DNA from: Lunularia cruciata
Lineage: Eukaryota > Streptophyta > Marchantiopsida > Lunulariales > Lunulariaceae
Reading direction: 5' to 3'
Assembly: GCA_948567375.1 (NCBI GenBank)
Contig: OX419760.1
Coordinates: 60,570,911 to 60,634,910, forward strand
Length of the DNA stretch: 64,000 nucleotides
The notes under the pieces were generated by a model. It was not told the origin of the DNA and did not search any database. It worked only from the letters and a program-made list of their open reading frames with translations. Both the position numbers and the translations under genes were made by a program. Positions 43,407-53,999 of the stretch are shown here, one piece after another; within the stretch, counting starts at the first letter, position 1; each line of letters opens with the position of its first letter.

Positions 43407-43577
43407 TCATGTGTACAAGATGTACAAAATCACTTCAAAGATTTCATAATGAATTACAAGGTATACAAATAGATCTTGGTTCTCTAACATAAGTTCAGCC
43501 CTCTCTTCTCCTAATGTTCTCTCCAAGTGAGCTCTCATAGCCTCCTTCTGCCTAATGTAGAATTGAACGCGGAATAT
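43407..43577 (-). pseudogene. A3R leader ORF L1 without start codon
   Basis: The L1 frame is open and conserved at the C-terminal half, but the ATG is ATA and DPFVYPVVHY reads DLFVYLVIHY. Confidence 0.55.
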
Positions 43578-43618
43578 TATCTTACCTTCAAGAGAGGTCC
43601 CGGCAACGGAACCAAAAA

Positions 43619-44310
43619 TGTGAGCCGGCCTGTCTCTCACTCAAGATGAACCTCTGATGGCTATTATGGTAGCGCACTATGGACTAAGAAGGCAAGTAAC
43701 CACAACTCCATCAAACTCTTCCAAGGCTAACACTCCAAGACTCAAGACATTGCTAACTAGAGAACTCAATGAGAGAGAGATAGTTGCAAAATGAAAGGAT
43801 GATGAGTACCTCCTCACCTCTTGTCTATATACTTGTGAAATAATTACGTACCAAAGTTACTAACTACCGTAGTAACTCAAGTTACTAGACTAAAAGTCAA
43901 GTAAAGTCAAAAAGTAGAAAGAAATATCCATTCACATGGGCATATTCTCCTAAGCATGTGATCTTATCGTGACCCAACCACTAAGTCAAGGATTCCTTCA
44001 CATGGTCTATCCTTGAACTAAAGAAGAATCCAAAACAAAAAGGCTTGTAGGCCCAAGAGTTCTCAACTCTTTCCTCAAAGCCAAACAACTAGGAATAATA
44101 CCAAGTCAACACACTAAAATCCAAAATAGTGGTGCTCATCTTTTCTACTTCCTCTAAAGTACGGTCCCTTCTATCTTAGCTATGACTAAATTTAGCTAAC
44201 CATGACTAATATAGAACCATCCTTTATCTCTATATAAATAATATCTCTTAAGTACTTGTAATACCAAGTAAATATCACAATACCACACACATGCACAAAT
44301 GGGTGTTATA
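43619..44310 (-). repeat. A3R 5' LTR
   Basis: Plus-strand ends TGTGAGCCGGCCTG and GGGTGTTATA. It is more diverged than the other A LTRs. Confidence 0.88.
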
Positions 44311-45000
44311 GTCCATCCCCATATGACTAGCTATTGGTAGATCATGGGCTTCTTGAAGGCGCACAAGTCGAAGGTCACTTTTGCTTGGAACATAGATCTG
44401 GTCCGCATGGAATAGAAGGTTTTCCTTGAAGGAGAAGGTGTTGTTCTCCTTGTTGCATGCTCTCAAACGACCATGTACCATTTGGAAGAAGAGATCTTGT
44501 TGGAGAGCTCACCAAAACTCGTTATGGACCTTAGGGTCAATTGACACCATTGTAATTGCCACCGTGATGAGAGGAAGAGACTTCAAATCAGGTCGTTGTG
44601 ATAGAGCATCAAGGATGACATGGAACCAACCTGGTTTGAACTCAAGTTTGATGTCAAACAATTGGAGTTGCTCTTCTCATCGATGATGTTGACTCTTCAT
44701 GTGTTCCAAGTATTAGGTTTACAACAATGGCTTATGATTAGTTTGCACGAACACTTGTTTCCCCAAGAGATAATGTCTCCATACCTTGGTGGCATATACC
44801 ATTGCAAGTTGTTCCCGATCTCAAGCAGAGTAATTTATTTCAGCTGTATTTAGTCAACAAGACACAAAGGCAATGGGATGTAGTTCATTTGGGAATTCTT
44901 GTTGCAACATAGCTCCAATTGCAAAGTTAGAAGCATCAAAATCAAGCACACAAGGTAGTTGAAGATCATATGGTTGAAGAATGGGTCTTGAAGACGCCAT
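44311..45000 (-). pseudogene. B2 integrase start and RNase H, broken
   Basis: Minus-strand residues VHGRLRACNKENNTFSFKEN, then LRLVRLQEAHDLPIASHMG, match the B1 integrase N-terminal region. RNase H remnants follow to about 45000. Confidence 0.7.
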
Positions 45001-45042
45001 ATGCTTTAACTTCTGGAATGCTTCTTCATGCTTGGTGGTCCA

Positions 45043-46233
45043 CTAGAAGCTTGAGTTCTTTCCCAAGAGGTAAGTGAATGGTGCAACCACATGAGCATAA
45101 TAGTGGATGAACCGTTGGTAAAAATTGGCCAATCCACTGAACACCCATACGTTTGTAGCATCCTTCGGGGTAGGCCAATCAATAATGGCCTTGATTTTCT
45201 CTTCTTCCATCTTGATTCCCTCTGATGAGATCTTATGATCCAAGAAGGTAACCTCCTTCTGCCAAAAGGCACACTTCAACTTCTTGCAGTAAAATTTCCA
45301 TTGTCGTAGTTGTCTTAGGACTTCTCGCACATGATTCACGTGTTCTGCCTCTTTCTTACTATAGATTAAAATATCATCCAAGAACACCACCACGGACCAA
45401 TCCAATAGTCCATCCAACACCCGATGCATTTGATCCATGAAGACCATTGGAGCATTAGTGAGTCCAAAAGGTAGAACTCTCCACTCAAAATGCCCATACC
45501 TTGTGCAAAAGGTAGTCTTTTGCACATCCGCTCTATCAATAGGAATTTTCCAATAGCCACTATGAAGATCCAACTTGGAAAAGTAACATGTTCCACTTAG
45601 TTGATCAAGCAAGTCATCGATCCAAGGCAAGGGATATGCATTCTTCACGGTTTGCTTATTGAGCCCATCGTAATCAATACAAAAACAAAGTCCTTTATCC
45701 TTCTTTGGAACACATAGTACCAATGCTGCCCAAGGAGAGATACTATGGCGTATGAAGTCTTTCTCCAACAACTTTGTAAGTGTTGTTTGCAACTCCTCCA
45801 ACTCCTTTGGTGAGAGCCGATAGATTGGTCTACTCATTGGAGTATTCCTTGGCAATAACTTGATCTTGAAGGGCATACCTTGATAGGAGGGTAATCCCTT
45901 TGGCATATCATCCAGAAACATGTCCACAAACTCTTGAACTATCCAATCAACCATTGCTTGATGAGGCTCTTGGCCCTCCTTAGATAGTTCTTGTATAATC
46001 GGCTTGATCCACACCGCAAATACAAACTTATCATCCTCCACAACTTGCTCTATGGCTGCTTTACTAACCAACTTCCCTTCTAGAGACTCATCTCTCTTCC
46101 AAACTTGCTCCATGCATGCCTTCATGGCAAACTTCCTATCTTGGGACTCATCTCCCTTCAAAGTACGCTCTATGGCTACCTTCTTGAAAAAATTCCTATT
46201 TTGGGATTGACTATTCTTAGGTGTCTTACTCAA
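45043..46233 (-). CDS. B2 reverse transcriptase (396-aa open segment) with N-terminal repeats
   Basis: Residues 8-67 form three 20-aa repeats (KVAIERTLKGDESQ, KACMEQVWKRDESL and KAAIEQVVEDDKF cores). RT motifs follow: [71 protein letters not shown] and VVVFLDDILIYS (FLDD), then the connection FSGLANFYQRFIHYY. It is the best preserved chromovirus RT here. DYRGLN reads DYDGLN, and flanking domains are broken. Confidence 0.85.
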   Translation of the reverse strand: MSKTPKNSQSQNRNFFKKVAIERTLKGDESQDRKFAMKACMEQVWKRDESLEGKLVSKAAIEQVVEDDKFVFAVWIKPIIQELSKEGQEPHQAMVDWIVQEFVDMFLDDMPKGLPSYQGMPFKIKLLPRNTPMSRPIYRLSPKELEELQTTLTKLLEKDFIRHSISPWAALVLCVPKKDKGLCFCIDYDGLNKQTVKNAYPLPWIDDLLDQLSGTCYFSKLDLHSGYWKIPIDRADVQKTTFCTRYGHFEWRVLPFGLTNAPMVFMDQMHRVLDGLLDWSVVVFLDDILIYSKKEAEHVNHVREVLRQLRQWKFYCKKLKCAFWQKEVTFLDHKISSEGIKMEEEKIKAIIDWPTPKDATNVWVFSGLANFYQRFIHYYAHVVAPFTYLLGKNSSF

Positions 46234-46251
46234 AGGTGCTAGACAACCTAA

Positions 46252-46699
46252 TCAAAAACTCTTACCTTGGCGTTGTACTTGAATTTGTTGTTGGGCCCAA
46301 TCAAATTGAACCTTATGACGTTCAAGCCAAGGTAGACCTAGAATGATATCATAGTGTAGAGGTGCCACTACAAACCTCATACACTCCAAATACTCCTTCC
46401 CAATCCCATCCACCATCATCAAACTACTTCCAATCATTGGAGTGATTGGAAGTAGTGATTGGAAGTAGTTTGATGATGGCGGATGGTAGCAAGGGTTCTA
46501 CATTCTGCACCTTGCATCTTGTTACCCTTAACCCTAAACCCTTGATAAGAATACCCAATTCCTTTGCTACTTGCATAGACATGCAATTCTTTGAACTTCC
46601 AAAATCAACCAAAATCCTACATCCCCGATTAGATATCGTACCTTGCAAGTGAAGCAAACTTGAATAGGTCGAGCCTTCAATCCTATTGGAACTAATCAA
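46252..46699 (-). pseudogene. B2 protease, broken
   Basis: Minus-strand 46699-46424 has LLHLQGTISNRGCRILVDFG (active-site DSG changed to DFG) and SKNCMSMQVAKELGI. The rest, 46437-46252, has YDIILGLPWLERHKVQFDW. A hairpin-forming duplication at 46414-46478 separates the two. Confidence 0.75.
46414..46478. repeat. perfect 23-bp inverted repeat with 19-base spacer
   Basis: 46414-46436 (CATCATCAAACTACTTCCAATCA) and 46456-46478 are exact reverse complements. The spacer also repeats TGATTGGAAGTAG directly. B1 has only one arm at the equivalent place, so the second arm was added in B2. Confidence 0.85.
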
Positions 46700-46749
46700 G
46701 AGTCTAGTAGGCGGCTTGAAATCTCCTATTGGGATTCCTTGTTTCTCTG

Positions 46750-47290
46750 ATCATTCTGTTCTACAAACTCCATGTGGGCAACTTGTTGAGGTCACCCATT
46801 CCTAAGTGGACATTCAGCTATGCAATGTCCAACTTGACAATAATAAAAACAACCTTCATTTTGTTGCAATCTTTCTCTATCCGCTATACCAAGTGGTCTC
46901 CATTGGATATCATCAATCTCCATTGGTGCCGGTGCATAGTGTACTAGTAGGCCTTGTGCAGGTCAAGGTGAAGACCAAGTTGTTGCAACCAAGGAATCAA
47001 AGCGCTCAGCTAATTGCATTGCTTCTTCTATGTTTTGTGGTTCTTGCATGGTCACCTCCAATTTGGTTTGTGACTTCAATCCTTGCATAAATTGATCTAG
47101 AACTTCACCTTCTTGTATATATGGAATTTGCATGATGACGTTTTGAAATTGTGTGATGTAGCTCCTTATTGATCCAACTTGCTTCAACTCCACCAATTTA
47201 TCTTGTGCGGCTTGGGTGGCATTTATAATTTGGAACCAACCCAATATTGCATCCTTGAATTCTACCCATGTCAAAATTGGTGCAACAATC
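46750..47290 (-). pseudogene. B2 gag, partly open
   Basis: Minus-strand 47274-46963 is Ty3 Gag (WVEFKDAILGWFQIINATQA, then KQVGSIRSYITQFQNVIM, FMQGLKSQTKLEVTMQEP, EEAMQLAERFDSL). A zinc-knuckle remnant with altered spacing, GCFYYCQVGHCIAECP, lies near 46850-46810. Confidence 0.8.
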
Positions 47291-47869
47291 TGTCATTAAG
47301 CTCGCTCCACTCAAAATCGCCACCAAAGTTTTGCCACACTATCTAATTGGCTAGAGGCCAAGAGAATCTATTTCTATTCATCTTGAAGATTGATGGCTTC
47401 AAAGTAACGTTTGCAATCCACAAAATTCTCCATTATGCTCGTAAGATTCTTGCCTTCAAACACCTTGGGTTTTGGAAATCTAATGCGATCTTCTCTATCT
47501 CAAATTGGCACTCTCTTTATATGTTTTTGTCGTTGCTGATCTTGTTCATCCAACAATTGAGTAAGGTGTTTGATTTGTTGTTGCATTGCAAGGATAACAT
47601 CCGGTATTGCCACCGTAGCTACTAATTTATCCCACTTCTCCCAATTTATCTAATTGATTTGCACATAGATGCAACACATCCACCGTTCTCCATAAGTTAC
47701 AACTAGAAGTATCAAGGGTTCCTCAAACACAATGATCATATGTAGAAAATCTTACCCAAAGCATGAGGTGATGAATTGTGTGAAACGATGCTTGGGTAAT
47801 ATTTAGACATGAAAATCCCAATGGTTTGGCGGAAGTGGATTTGGTGGTCGATAAATTCCATCCATCCTT
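47291..47869 (-). other. B2 gag N-terminus and leader, decayed
   Basis: Between the recognisable gag and the primer site. Short gag-like frames only; no intact start found. Confidence 0.4.
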
Positions 47870-47881
47870 GCTCTGATACCA
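47870..47881 (-). other. B2 primer-binding site, tRNA-iMet
   Basis: The minus strand reads TGGTATCAGAGC one base after the LTR. Confidence 0.85.
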
Positions 47882-47882
47882 A

Positions 47883-48288
47883 TGTATAAGACCAAGACCG
47901 AGGAGAGAAATAGAAGAATGGAAACTCACATTGGGATACTTAAATGAAGGTAAACTCAGAATGCCTAGCATGAGCTTTGGCTTTGGTATTTATAGGTAGG
48001 ATACAAAGCCCTTGGGAAGCTTCTCAAGAAGCTTCCTTGAGCCACTTTCTTAGAGTGCAAGTCAAGTTAACTAGGAAGCTTCTCAAGAAGTCACCTACTT
48101 GGCGTGCAAGCTAAGCTAGTTAGAAGCTTCTAGAAGCTACTAGAAGCTACTTGCTTGGGGTGCAAGTTAATTAGTTGGGAAGCTTCCTAAGAGCTTCTTA
48201 GATACTTCTAGAATATTCTAGGCTAATTTGGCTTATCATCTACTTTGTTAGCCTTACTTATTACATCATTAAACTCCATATTGTTACA
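47883..48288 (-). repeat. B2 5' LTR (406 bp)
   Basis: Plus-strand ends TGTATAAGACCAAGACC and CATATTGTTACA. It contains repeated AAGCTTC and GTGCAAG motifs like the B1 and B3 LTRs. Confidence 0.82.
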
Positions 48289-48293
48289 CTAAT

Positions 48294-49600
48294 GCTCTAT
48301 CACGATGATCTAATTTGAAGTCTCTTCCTCTCATCATGGCGGCAATTAAGACGGTGTCAATTGACCTCAAGGTCTATAACAAGTTTTGGTCAGCTCTACA
48401 ACAAGATCTCTTCTTCCAAATGGTACATGGTCGTCTAATAGTAGACAATAAGGAGTAAGACACCTTCTCCTTCAAGGAAGGCCTTGTATTCCATGCGGAT
48501 TGGATCTATATTCTAGCCAAAGGTGATCTCCGACTTGCGCGCCTTCAGGAAGCCCATGATCTACCAATAGCTGGTCACATGGGGGTGGAAAAGACCTTGA
48601 GTACCCTCCAACTCCAATGGTGGTGGCCCAACATGACACAAGATGTTTGGGGGTTTTTCTGATTGTGTGAGAGTTGTTAATGCAACAAGGCTAGTAACCA
48701 GAAGCCAAGTGGACTCCTTCAGCCACTTCCCATTCCAACTACTTGTTGGGAACATGTGAGCTTAGATCTCATCACCTCCTTGCTCAAGACACAACAAGAT
48801 CACATAACAATTTTGGTGTTTGTAGATAAGCTTAGTAAGCATATCCATTTGGCACCAATGGTTGATATTGTAGATGCTCCAACCTTGGTGCAACTCTACT
48901 TTGATAATGTATTCAAACATCATCAGATACCACGTGTACTCATCTCTGACCGTGATCCTCACTTCACCGGAAAGTTTTGGCAAGCTCTCTTCTAGATACT
49001 TGGCACCAAGCTTGCTTTGTCCATAGCCTATCATCCTCAAATTGATGGTCAAACAAAATGTGAAAATTGCACCTTGGAAGATATACTTTTTGTCTTTGAC
49101 AACATTCACTATACCAATTGAGATGAATGTTTTGTAGCTGCAAAGTTTGCATACAACAATTCTAAAGACGCAAGCACTAGATTCTCTCCTTTCTTTCTCA
49201 ATTTTGGCCAAGATCTGCTTGTCCCAAATTCTCTTCTTGCTCCTTCCCCATCTCAGGTCCCTCATACTTCAACCTTCTTGACCACCATATCCAAATCTCT
49301 CCAACAAGCCAAATCTCACCTCCTTGTTGCTTAGAATCATCAAAAACAATATGTGGACCACCATCGTCATGACCTTTGAAGTTGGTGATAAAGTTATGCT
49401 ATCTTCTAGTAATTTACCCCTCCCACTTGATACCCAAGTTCATAAACTTGACCCTAATAGGATAGGACCTTTTGATATCACCCAAATTGTCTCTCCTTTT
49501 GCTTACCAACTTGCCTTGCCTTGTCATATGCACATCCATCTTGTCTTTCATATTTCCAAGTTGAAACCCTTTGTTCCTAACCCCTCTTCTTTTTCTTCTT
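48294..49600 (+). pseudogene. B3 integrase, broken
   Basis: Plus-strand pieces: LQEAHDLPIAGHMGVEKTLS (zinc region), MSLDLITSLLKTQQDH (first acidic), VLISDRDPHFTGKFWQALF (second), YHPQIDGQTKCENCTLED (third region, where the catalytic E appears to be K), FAYNNSKDAST, and tail VGDKVMLSSSNLPL and RIGPFDITQIVSPFAYQLA with the GPF motif. Several stops (for example near 48660 and 48995). Confidence 0.8.
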
Positions 49601-49623
49601 GAGTCCAACCTCCTCCTCCCCCT

Positions 49624-49775
49624 ATCCCTATTGATCATGAGGAGTACGAAGTTAATTGTATCCTTGCACGTCACCACATCCAACGAGGACGCCGACAACA
49701 TATAGAGTACAAGGTCCTTTGGAAAGGGCATCTCCTTCATGATGCCACATGGGAACCTCTTTCTCACCTCTAAAA
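49624..49775 (+). pseudogene. B3 chromodomain
   Basis: EEYEVNCILARHHIQRGRR and EYKVLWKGHLLHDATWEPLS form a clear chromodomain just before the 3' LTR. Confidence 0.85.
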
Positions 49776-49849
49776 ATGCACCGACGGTCATCCAAGAGTT
49801 TGAAGCTTCAATGGCAACGAGGACGTCACCAATTAGTGGCGGAGGAATA

Positions 49850-50272
49850 TGTAACAATATGGAGTTTAACAACATAGTTAGTAAGGCTAACAAAGTAGAA
49901 AATAAGCCAAATTAACCTAGAATATTCTAGAAGCATCTAGGAAGCTCTTAGGAAGCCTCCCAACTAGTTAACTTGTGCCCCAAGCAGATAACTTATGGAA
50001 GAAAGCTTCTAGAAGCTTCTAACTAGCTTAGCTTGTACGCCAAGTAGGCTACTTCTAGAAGAAAGCTTCTTGAGAAGCTTCCAAGTTAACTTGGCTTGCA
50101 CTCTAAGAAAGTGGCTCAAGGAAGCTTTTTGAGAAGCTTTTCAAGAGATTTGTATGCTACCTATAAATACCAAAGCCAAAGCTCATGCTAGGCATTTGGA
50201 GTTTTCTCTCATTCAAGTGTCACAATGTGAATTTCCATTTTCCTATTTCTCTCCTTGGTCTTGGTCTTTTAT
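49850..50272 (+). repeat. B3 3' LTR
   Basis: It starts TGTAACAATATGGAG and ends near GGTCTTGGTCTTTTATA; the 3' boundary is approximate because the end is mutated. It is directly followed by the inner part of a family-C LTR. Confidence 0.78.
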
Positions 50273-50417
50273 AATTTTGGTTTCTGCACTATTTGTTGAA
50301 CTACTCTTTTGGTGATACTTCTATCTGATCTATTTTGACCATCATGTATTACATCATTCCAGATGTTACCAAACCAAATTTCACATCTAGATCATATGGC
50401 TAGCTCTTGGTATTACA
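50273..50417 (-). repeat. C2 3' LTR, inner end only
   Basis: It matches the last ~145 bp of the C LTR (TTTGGTTTCTGC... to CTCTTGGTATTACA). The outer part is replaced by B3. Confidence 0.78.
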
Positions 50418-50429
50418 GACCTTCCTCCT

Positions 50430-51705
50430 TTTAAGATGCAACGTCCTCGTTGTGCAATTGTTGCTCAAACGCTTGCACCAACACCGGTGCATGTGTCAAA
50501 TTGGCAATAGGCTCATATGTTGCTTCATAGAGGGGGTAAAATTTCCACTATACTAGATAGTCCACCCACAGATGGCGAGTACCATGCATTTTTGGAGAAT
50601 ACGCTCCACTTCATATTCTTCCGTACCATCAATGAGTGTGGACAAGGTCGAATGTCTTATGTGGAATGACATTGGCCTGATTGGATAGCATATCTATGTA
50701 GTAGGGAAACATGGAACATTGGATGGATCTTCATGTATAGTGGTAGCTCGAGGTGATAAGCCACAACGTCGACTCAACAAAGAATCAAGAAAGGCCTAAT
50801 AAAACAAGGTCTGAGCTTACAAGGTCTAACTAATATGAGGTTGGTTGTTGATAGCCACACCTGATCCCCAACATTGAACTCCATGTGCCTACAGTGTGCA
50901 TTAACATACTACTTTTGTTGATTTTTGTGCAATTTGTAATCTGTGCTTTGCGCTCTCCACACCTTGTTGGATTCTAGAAATAAATGTGTTTATTGCGTTG
51001 ACCTTGGTAGCCGACGAGCAGATCTTCAACAAGCTAGAAGGTGTGAAGGGATGCTCACCATACATGAGGAAGAACGGAGTGACCTGGGTGGATGCATTCA
51101 CTGAATTGTTGTAAGCAAATTCCACCAACGGGAGTAGGGTGTTCCACCTCTCTTGCTTTTCTAAGGTGAAGTTGCATAACATGTCTTCAATAGTGCAATT
51201 AGCCCACTCTGTTTGTCCATCTATTTATGGGTGGTAAGCTATGGACATGGCCAACTTGGTTTTGAAGAAACCAAAGAATGTTCGCCAAAACAAACTAGTG
51301 AATTGAGTGCATCTATTGGTGATGAGCACTCGAGACAAGCCATGGTGAGAGAAGACTGCATCAAAGTATAATTGAGCTAGTTGTAGGGCGGTCATATCCT
51401 TGGTGGTAGGGCATACATGAATCATTTTGCTAAGCTGGTCCACAAAGACCACAATGGAGTCAAACCTTGAGGTGGTCTTGGGTAATTCACAGACAAGATC
51501 CATACTTACTTGTTCTCAACGTTGGGCAGGAGTGGGGAGAGGTTTGAAGGAGCCATGCAAGAGCTTGATTAGAAGCTTTGTTTTTTTGACAAAGTAGGCA
51601 GCTGCGCACATAGTCCATCACTTTGTTTCTCATCTTGGGCCAATAGTAATGGCGTTGGACTGCATCTAAGGTCTTGTCCACTCCAACATGACCTGCAATG
51701 GCCAA
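50430..51705 (-). pseudogene. C2 chromodomain and integrase, broken
   Basis: The chromodomain remnant lies near 50620-50440. Integrase pieces: zinc part (51705-51487) with AIAGHVGVDKTLDAVQRHYY and VMDYVRSCLLCQKNKASNQA; core (51503-51225) with VFVDQLSKMIHVCPT and VLITNRCTQFT (catalytic D changed to N); and the part 51182-50901 with EFAYNNSVNASTQVTPFFLM. Inactive. Confidence 0.8.
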
Positions 51706-51735
51706 ATCATGACATTCCGCTAGAATGGTGGTGTG

Positions 51736-52400
51736 TTATTTTGGGACATTTGGGATCCATGATCTACCATCACAAAAGGTGAGTTCTTGGGTGCTGGTGA
51801 TACCTTTGGATGATTGGGCTTCTACAATTTGTAGATCAATTTTTGTAGCAACCAGAATCTCTGGCCAAAATTTAGGGTTAATCTTAACCTCTACCACCAA
51901 GTTGTTTGCCATTGGCATATGGGTGAATGCATATGCAAGTTGCTTCTTACCTTCCACGTAGGTGATTGTCATGTTGAAGCATTTCCGCCACTTTGCCCAT
52001 TAAATCTGGTGATGAGATAGATCCTTCTGCGTCTCAAGGTAGACTAGAGGTTTATGGTTTGTCTCTACTATAAATGCCTTCTTGCCCAAATAGTGCTTCC
52101 AATGCTTGGTTGCAACTCTTCTCGTTCTATGGTGTGGTACTTGTGCTTTGTCGGTAACAACTTTTAAGAGAAATATGCAATTGGATGCCATCCATCATGC
52201 CATTCTTGTTGTAGGACTGCTCCTATTGCTACGCCCGATACATCTATAGCCAACTTGATTGGACGTTTTGGGTCATACCACTTCAAGATTAGTGCATGTA
52301 GCAAGGCGGCTTTCAATTCTTGAAAGTCCAAATCTTATGTGGTTCTCTATGTCCACTTCTTCCTCTTGCCAAGTTGTGCCGCTAAAAGCTGTGCAACCTT
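51736..52400 (-). pseudogene. C2 RNase H, broken
   Basis: Minus-strand residues HHRTRRVATKHWKHYLGKKA, VETNHKPLVYLETQ (D changed to N) and MTITYVEGKKQLAYAFTHMP match the C1 RNase H. Confidence 0.75.
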
Positions 52401-52409
52401 GGAGAAGTC

Positions 52410-53400
52410 TTTGACAAATCTACGATAGAATCCCGTCAACCCCAAGAAGCTCTTGAGTTGAGTCTGATCTTCTGGGGCACTCTATTTTTGAATGACCTCA
52501 ATTTTATCCACCAATACTTGAATGCCCTCTGCACTTACTCTATACCCCAAGTTGTCTACTTCAAACTTGCTAAACTCACACTTTGAGATTTTGGCATACA
52601 ATCAGTTTTTTCTTAGAATCTGGAAGACTTCTCGTAGATGTTGTTTGTGTTCTGTCATCTTGCTACTATATACTAAGATGTCATCCATGAAGATGATGAC
52701 AGACTTATCCAAATATGGACAAAATATGTCATTCATTAGACTCATGAAAGTGGCAGGTGCGTTGGTGAGACCAAAAAGCATCACGAGATACTCAAAGTGG
52801 CCATACTTGGTTCAAAAGGCAGTCTTGTACACATCCTCCTCTGCAATTCTGGAGGATTGCTTGTAGATGCTATTTGTGTTCTGTCATCATGCTACTATGT
52901 ACTAAGATGTTGTCCAAGAAAGTGATAATAGACTTATCCAAGTATGGATGAAATATATCATTCATTAGACTCATGAAAGTGGTAGGTGCATTGGTGAGAC
53001 CAAAAGCCATCACAAGATACTCAAAGTGGCCATACTTGGTTCAAAAGGCAGTTTTGTACAGATCCTCCTTTGCAATTTGGGTTTGATTGTTACCACTCCA
53101 CAAGTCTAATTTAGTGAAGTATCTTGCTCCATGGAGTTGATCAAATAGGTCATCCATGCAAGGTAAGGGGTATTTGTTCTTCATTGTTTTTTGATTAAGA
53201 CTTTGATAGTCAATGCACATGTGTAGTGTACCATCCTTCTTCTTCACAAACAAGACAAGAGCCCCATATGATGATACACTAGGTTGGATGAACCCTTTCT
53301 ATAGCATCTCCTCAATTTGAGTCTTACATTCCTCCAACTCATGAGGTGATAGACAATATGGGGCCTTACAAGGAGGTGTCTTCCCCTTGAGTGTCTCAAT
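52410..53400 (-). pseudogene. C2 reverse transcriptase with internal tandem duplication
   Basis: Pieces include [20 protein letters not shown] (53253-53041), [16 protein letters not shown], and two copies of the segment around the catalytic box, at 53084-52854 and 52853-52623. The downstream copy reads [18 protein letters not shown] and [12 protein letters not shown]. Stops and the duplication break it. Confidence 0.8.
52625..53084. repeat. 229-bp tandem duplication inside C2 RT
   Basis: GTAGATG...TTTGTGTTCTGTCAT at 52634 recurs at 52863, and TTCAAAAGGCAGT at 52811 recurs at 53040; both are offset by 229 bp. The copies differ at many sites, so the duplication is not recent. C1 has a single copy. 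Confidence 0.85.
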
Positions 53401-53430
53401 TTAATGATCTACTCTCCTTTTTGGTGGTAA

Positions 53431-53990
53431 TCATGAGGGCAGATCATCAGGAAAGACATCTTGAAACTCATCCACCACACCTTTCAATTTCTCAAGAATT
53501 TGTCCGTCTAGTTGTGCACTTTGGACTTCTCTTATTAGACCCATGAAACATCTATCGGTCTTATAGACAGTTGCCGTTCCTATGACATACAGAGGTAGTT
53601 CTTGATTGCATGATTTTTCTTTAACCCCAATGATTGACCATTGGTGGGTTCTCACTACTTTCTTCCTCCAATCCACCATAGGGTTATAATGCTCCATCCA
53701 TGGCATACATAAGATTGCATCATAATGAGGTAAGTGTATCACTTGCCACTCAATTACTTGCTGGTATTCTCCTACAGAGAGTGTTACCTATCTAGATAAT
53801 GATTCAATCCTCTTTGTTTGCCCGTTAGGTAACTCTACTTCTTCACTCTCATCTCTCTCTTGATCCATTCCTAATCTTATTGCAATAGAGCAAGACAAGA
53901 AATTCTCTGTTACTCCCGGATCTATTAATACTCTCACTTGATTGCCTTTTAGGACTCCATTCACAACAATCAATTGTGAGGTTGCCTTTT
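53431..53990 (-). pseudogene. C2 protease and RT N-terminal linker
   Basis: Protease 53973-53788 has VRVLIDPGVTENFLSCSIAI (active site DPGVT). Segment 53742-53431 has [20 protein letters not shown] and [20 protein letters not shown]. Confidence 0.78.
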
Positions 53991-53999
53991 GGGACCTTT

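Larger units (their letters stand above)
41613..44310 (-). mobile_element. Family-A element A3R, 5' half only, minus strand
   Basis: 5' LTR 43619-44310 (692 bp) at the right, primer site TGGTTCCGTTGCCGGGA nearby, leader and gag reading leftward to the junction. Right flank is B2 integrase sequence (GTCCATCCCC). The last LTR bases read TATA instead of TACA. About 0.9 kb covering L2, L3 and the Gag N-terminus is deleted. Confidence 0.88.
44311..48288 (-). mobile_element. Chromovirus B2, 5' part, minus strand
   Basis: 5' LTR 48288-47883, primer site 47881-47870, gag, protease, repeat linker, RT, RNase H and the start of integrase down to 44311, where A3R cuts it. The integrase core, chromodomain and 3' LTR of this copy are missing. 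Its LTR abuts B3 at 48289. Confidence 0.85.
48289..50272 (+). mobile_element. Chromovirus B3, 3' part, plus strand
   Basis: It begins inside the RNase H/integrase linker (ATGCTCTATCACGATGATC) directly after the B2 LTR and runs through integrase and chromodomain to a 3' LTR. The 5' half is absent. Opposite orientation to B2 suggests B2 inserted into B3 and the far side was later lost. Confidence 0.8.

Noticed and set aside
39153-44310. A3 as one palindromic insertion event
   Set aside because: The flanks do not share a target duplication and belong to two different host elements; two insertions plus a deletion fit better.
49414-49893. 159-codon minus-strand frame
   Set aside because: Antisense to the B3 integrase tail and chromodomain, which read convincingly on the plus strand.
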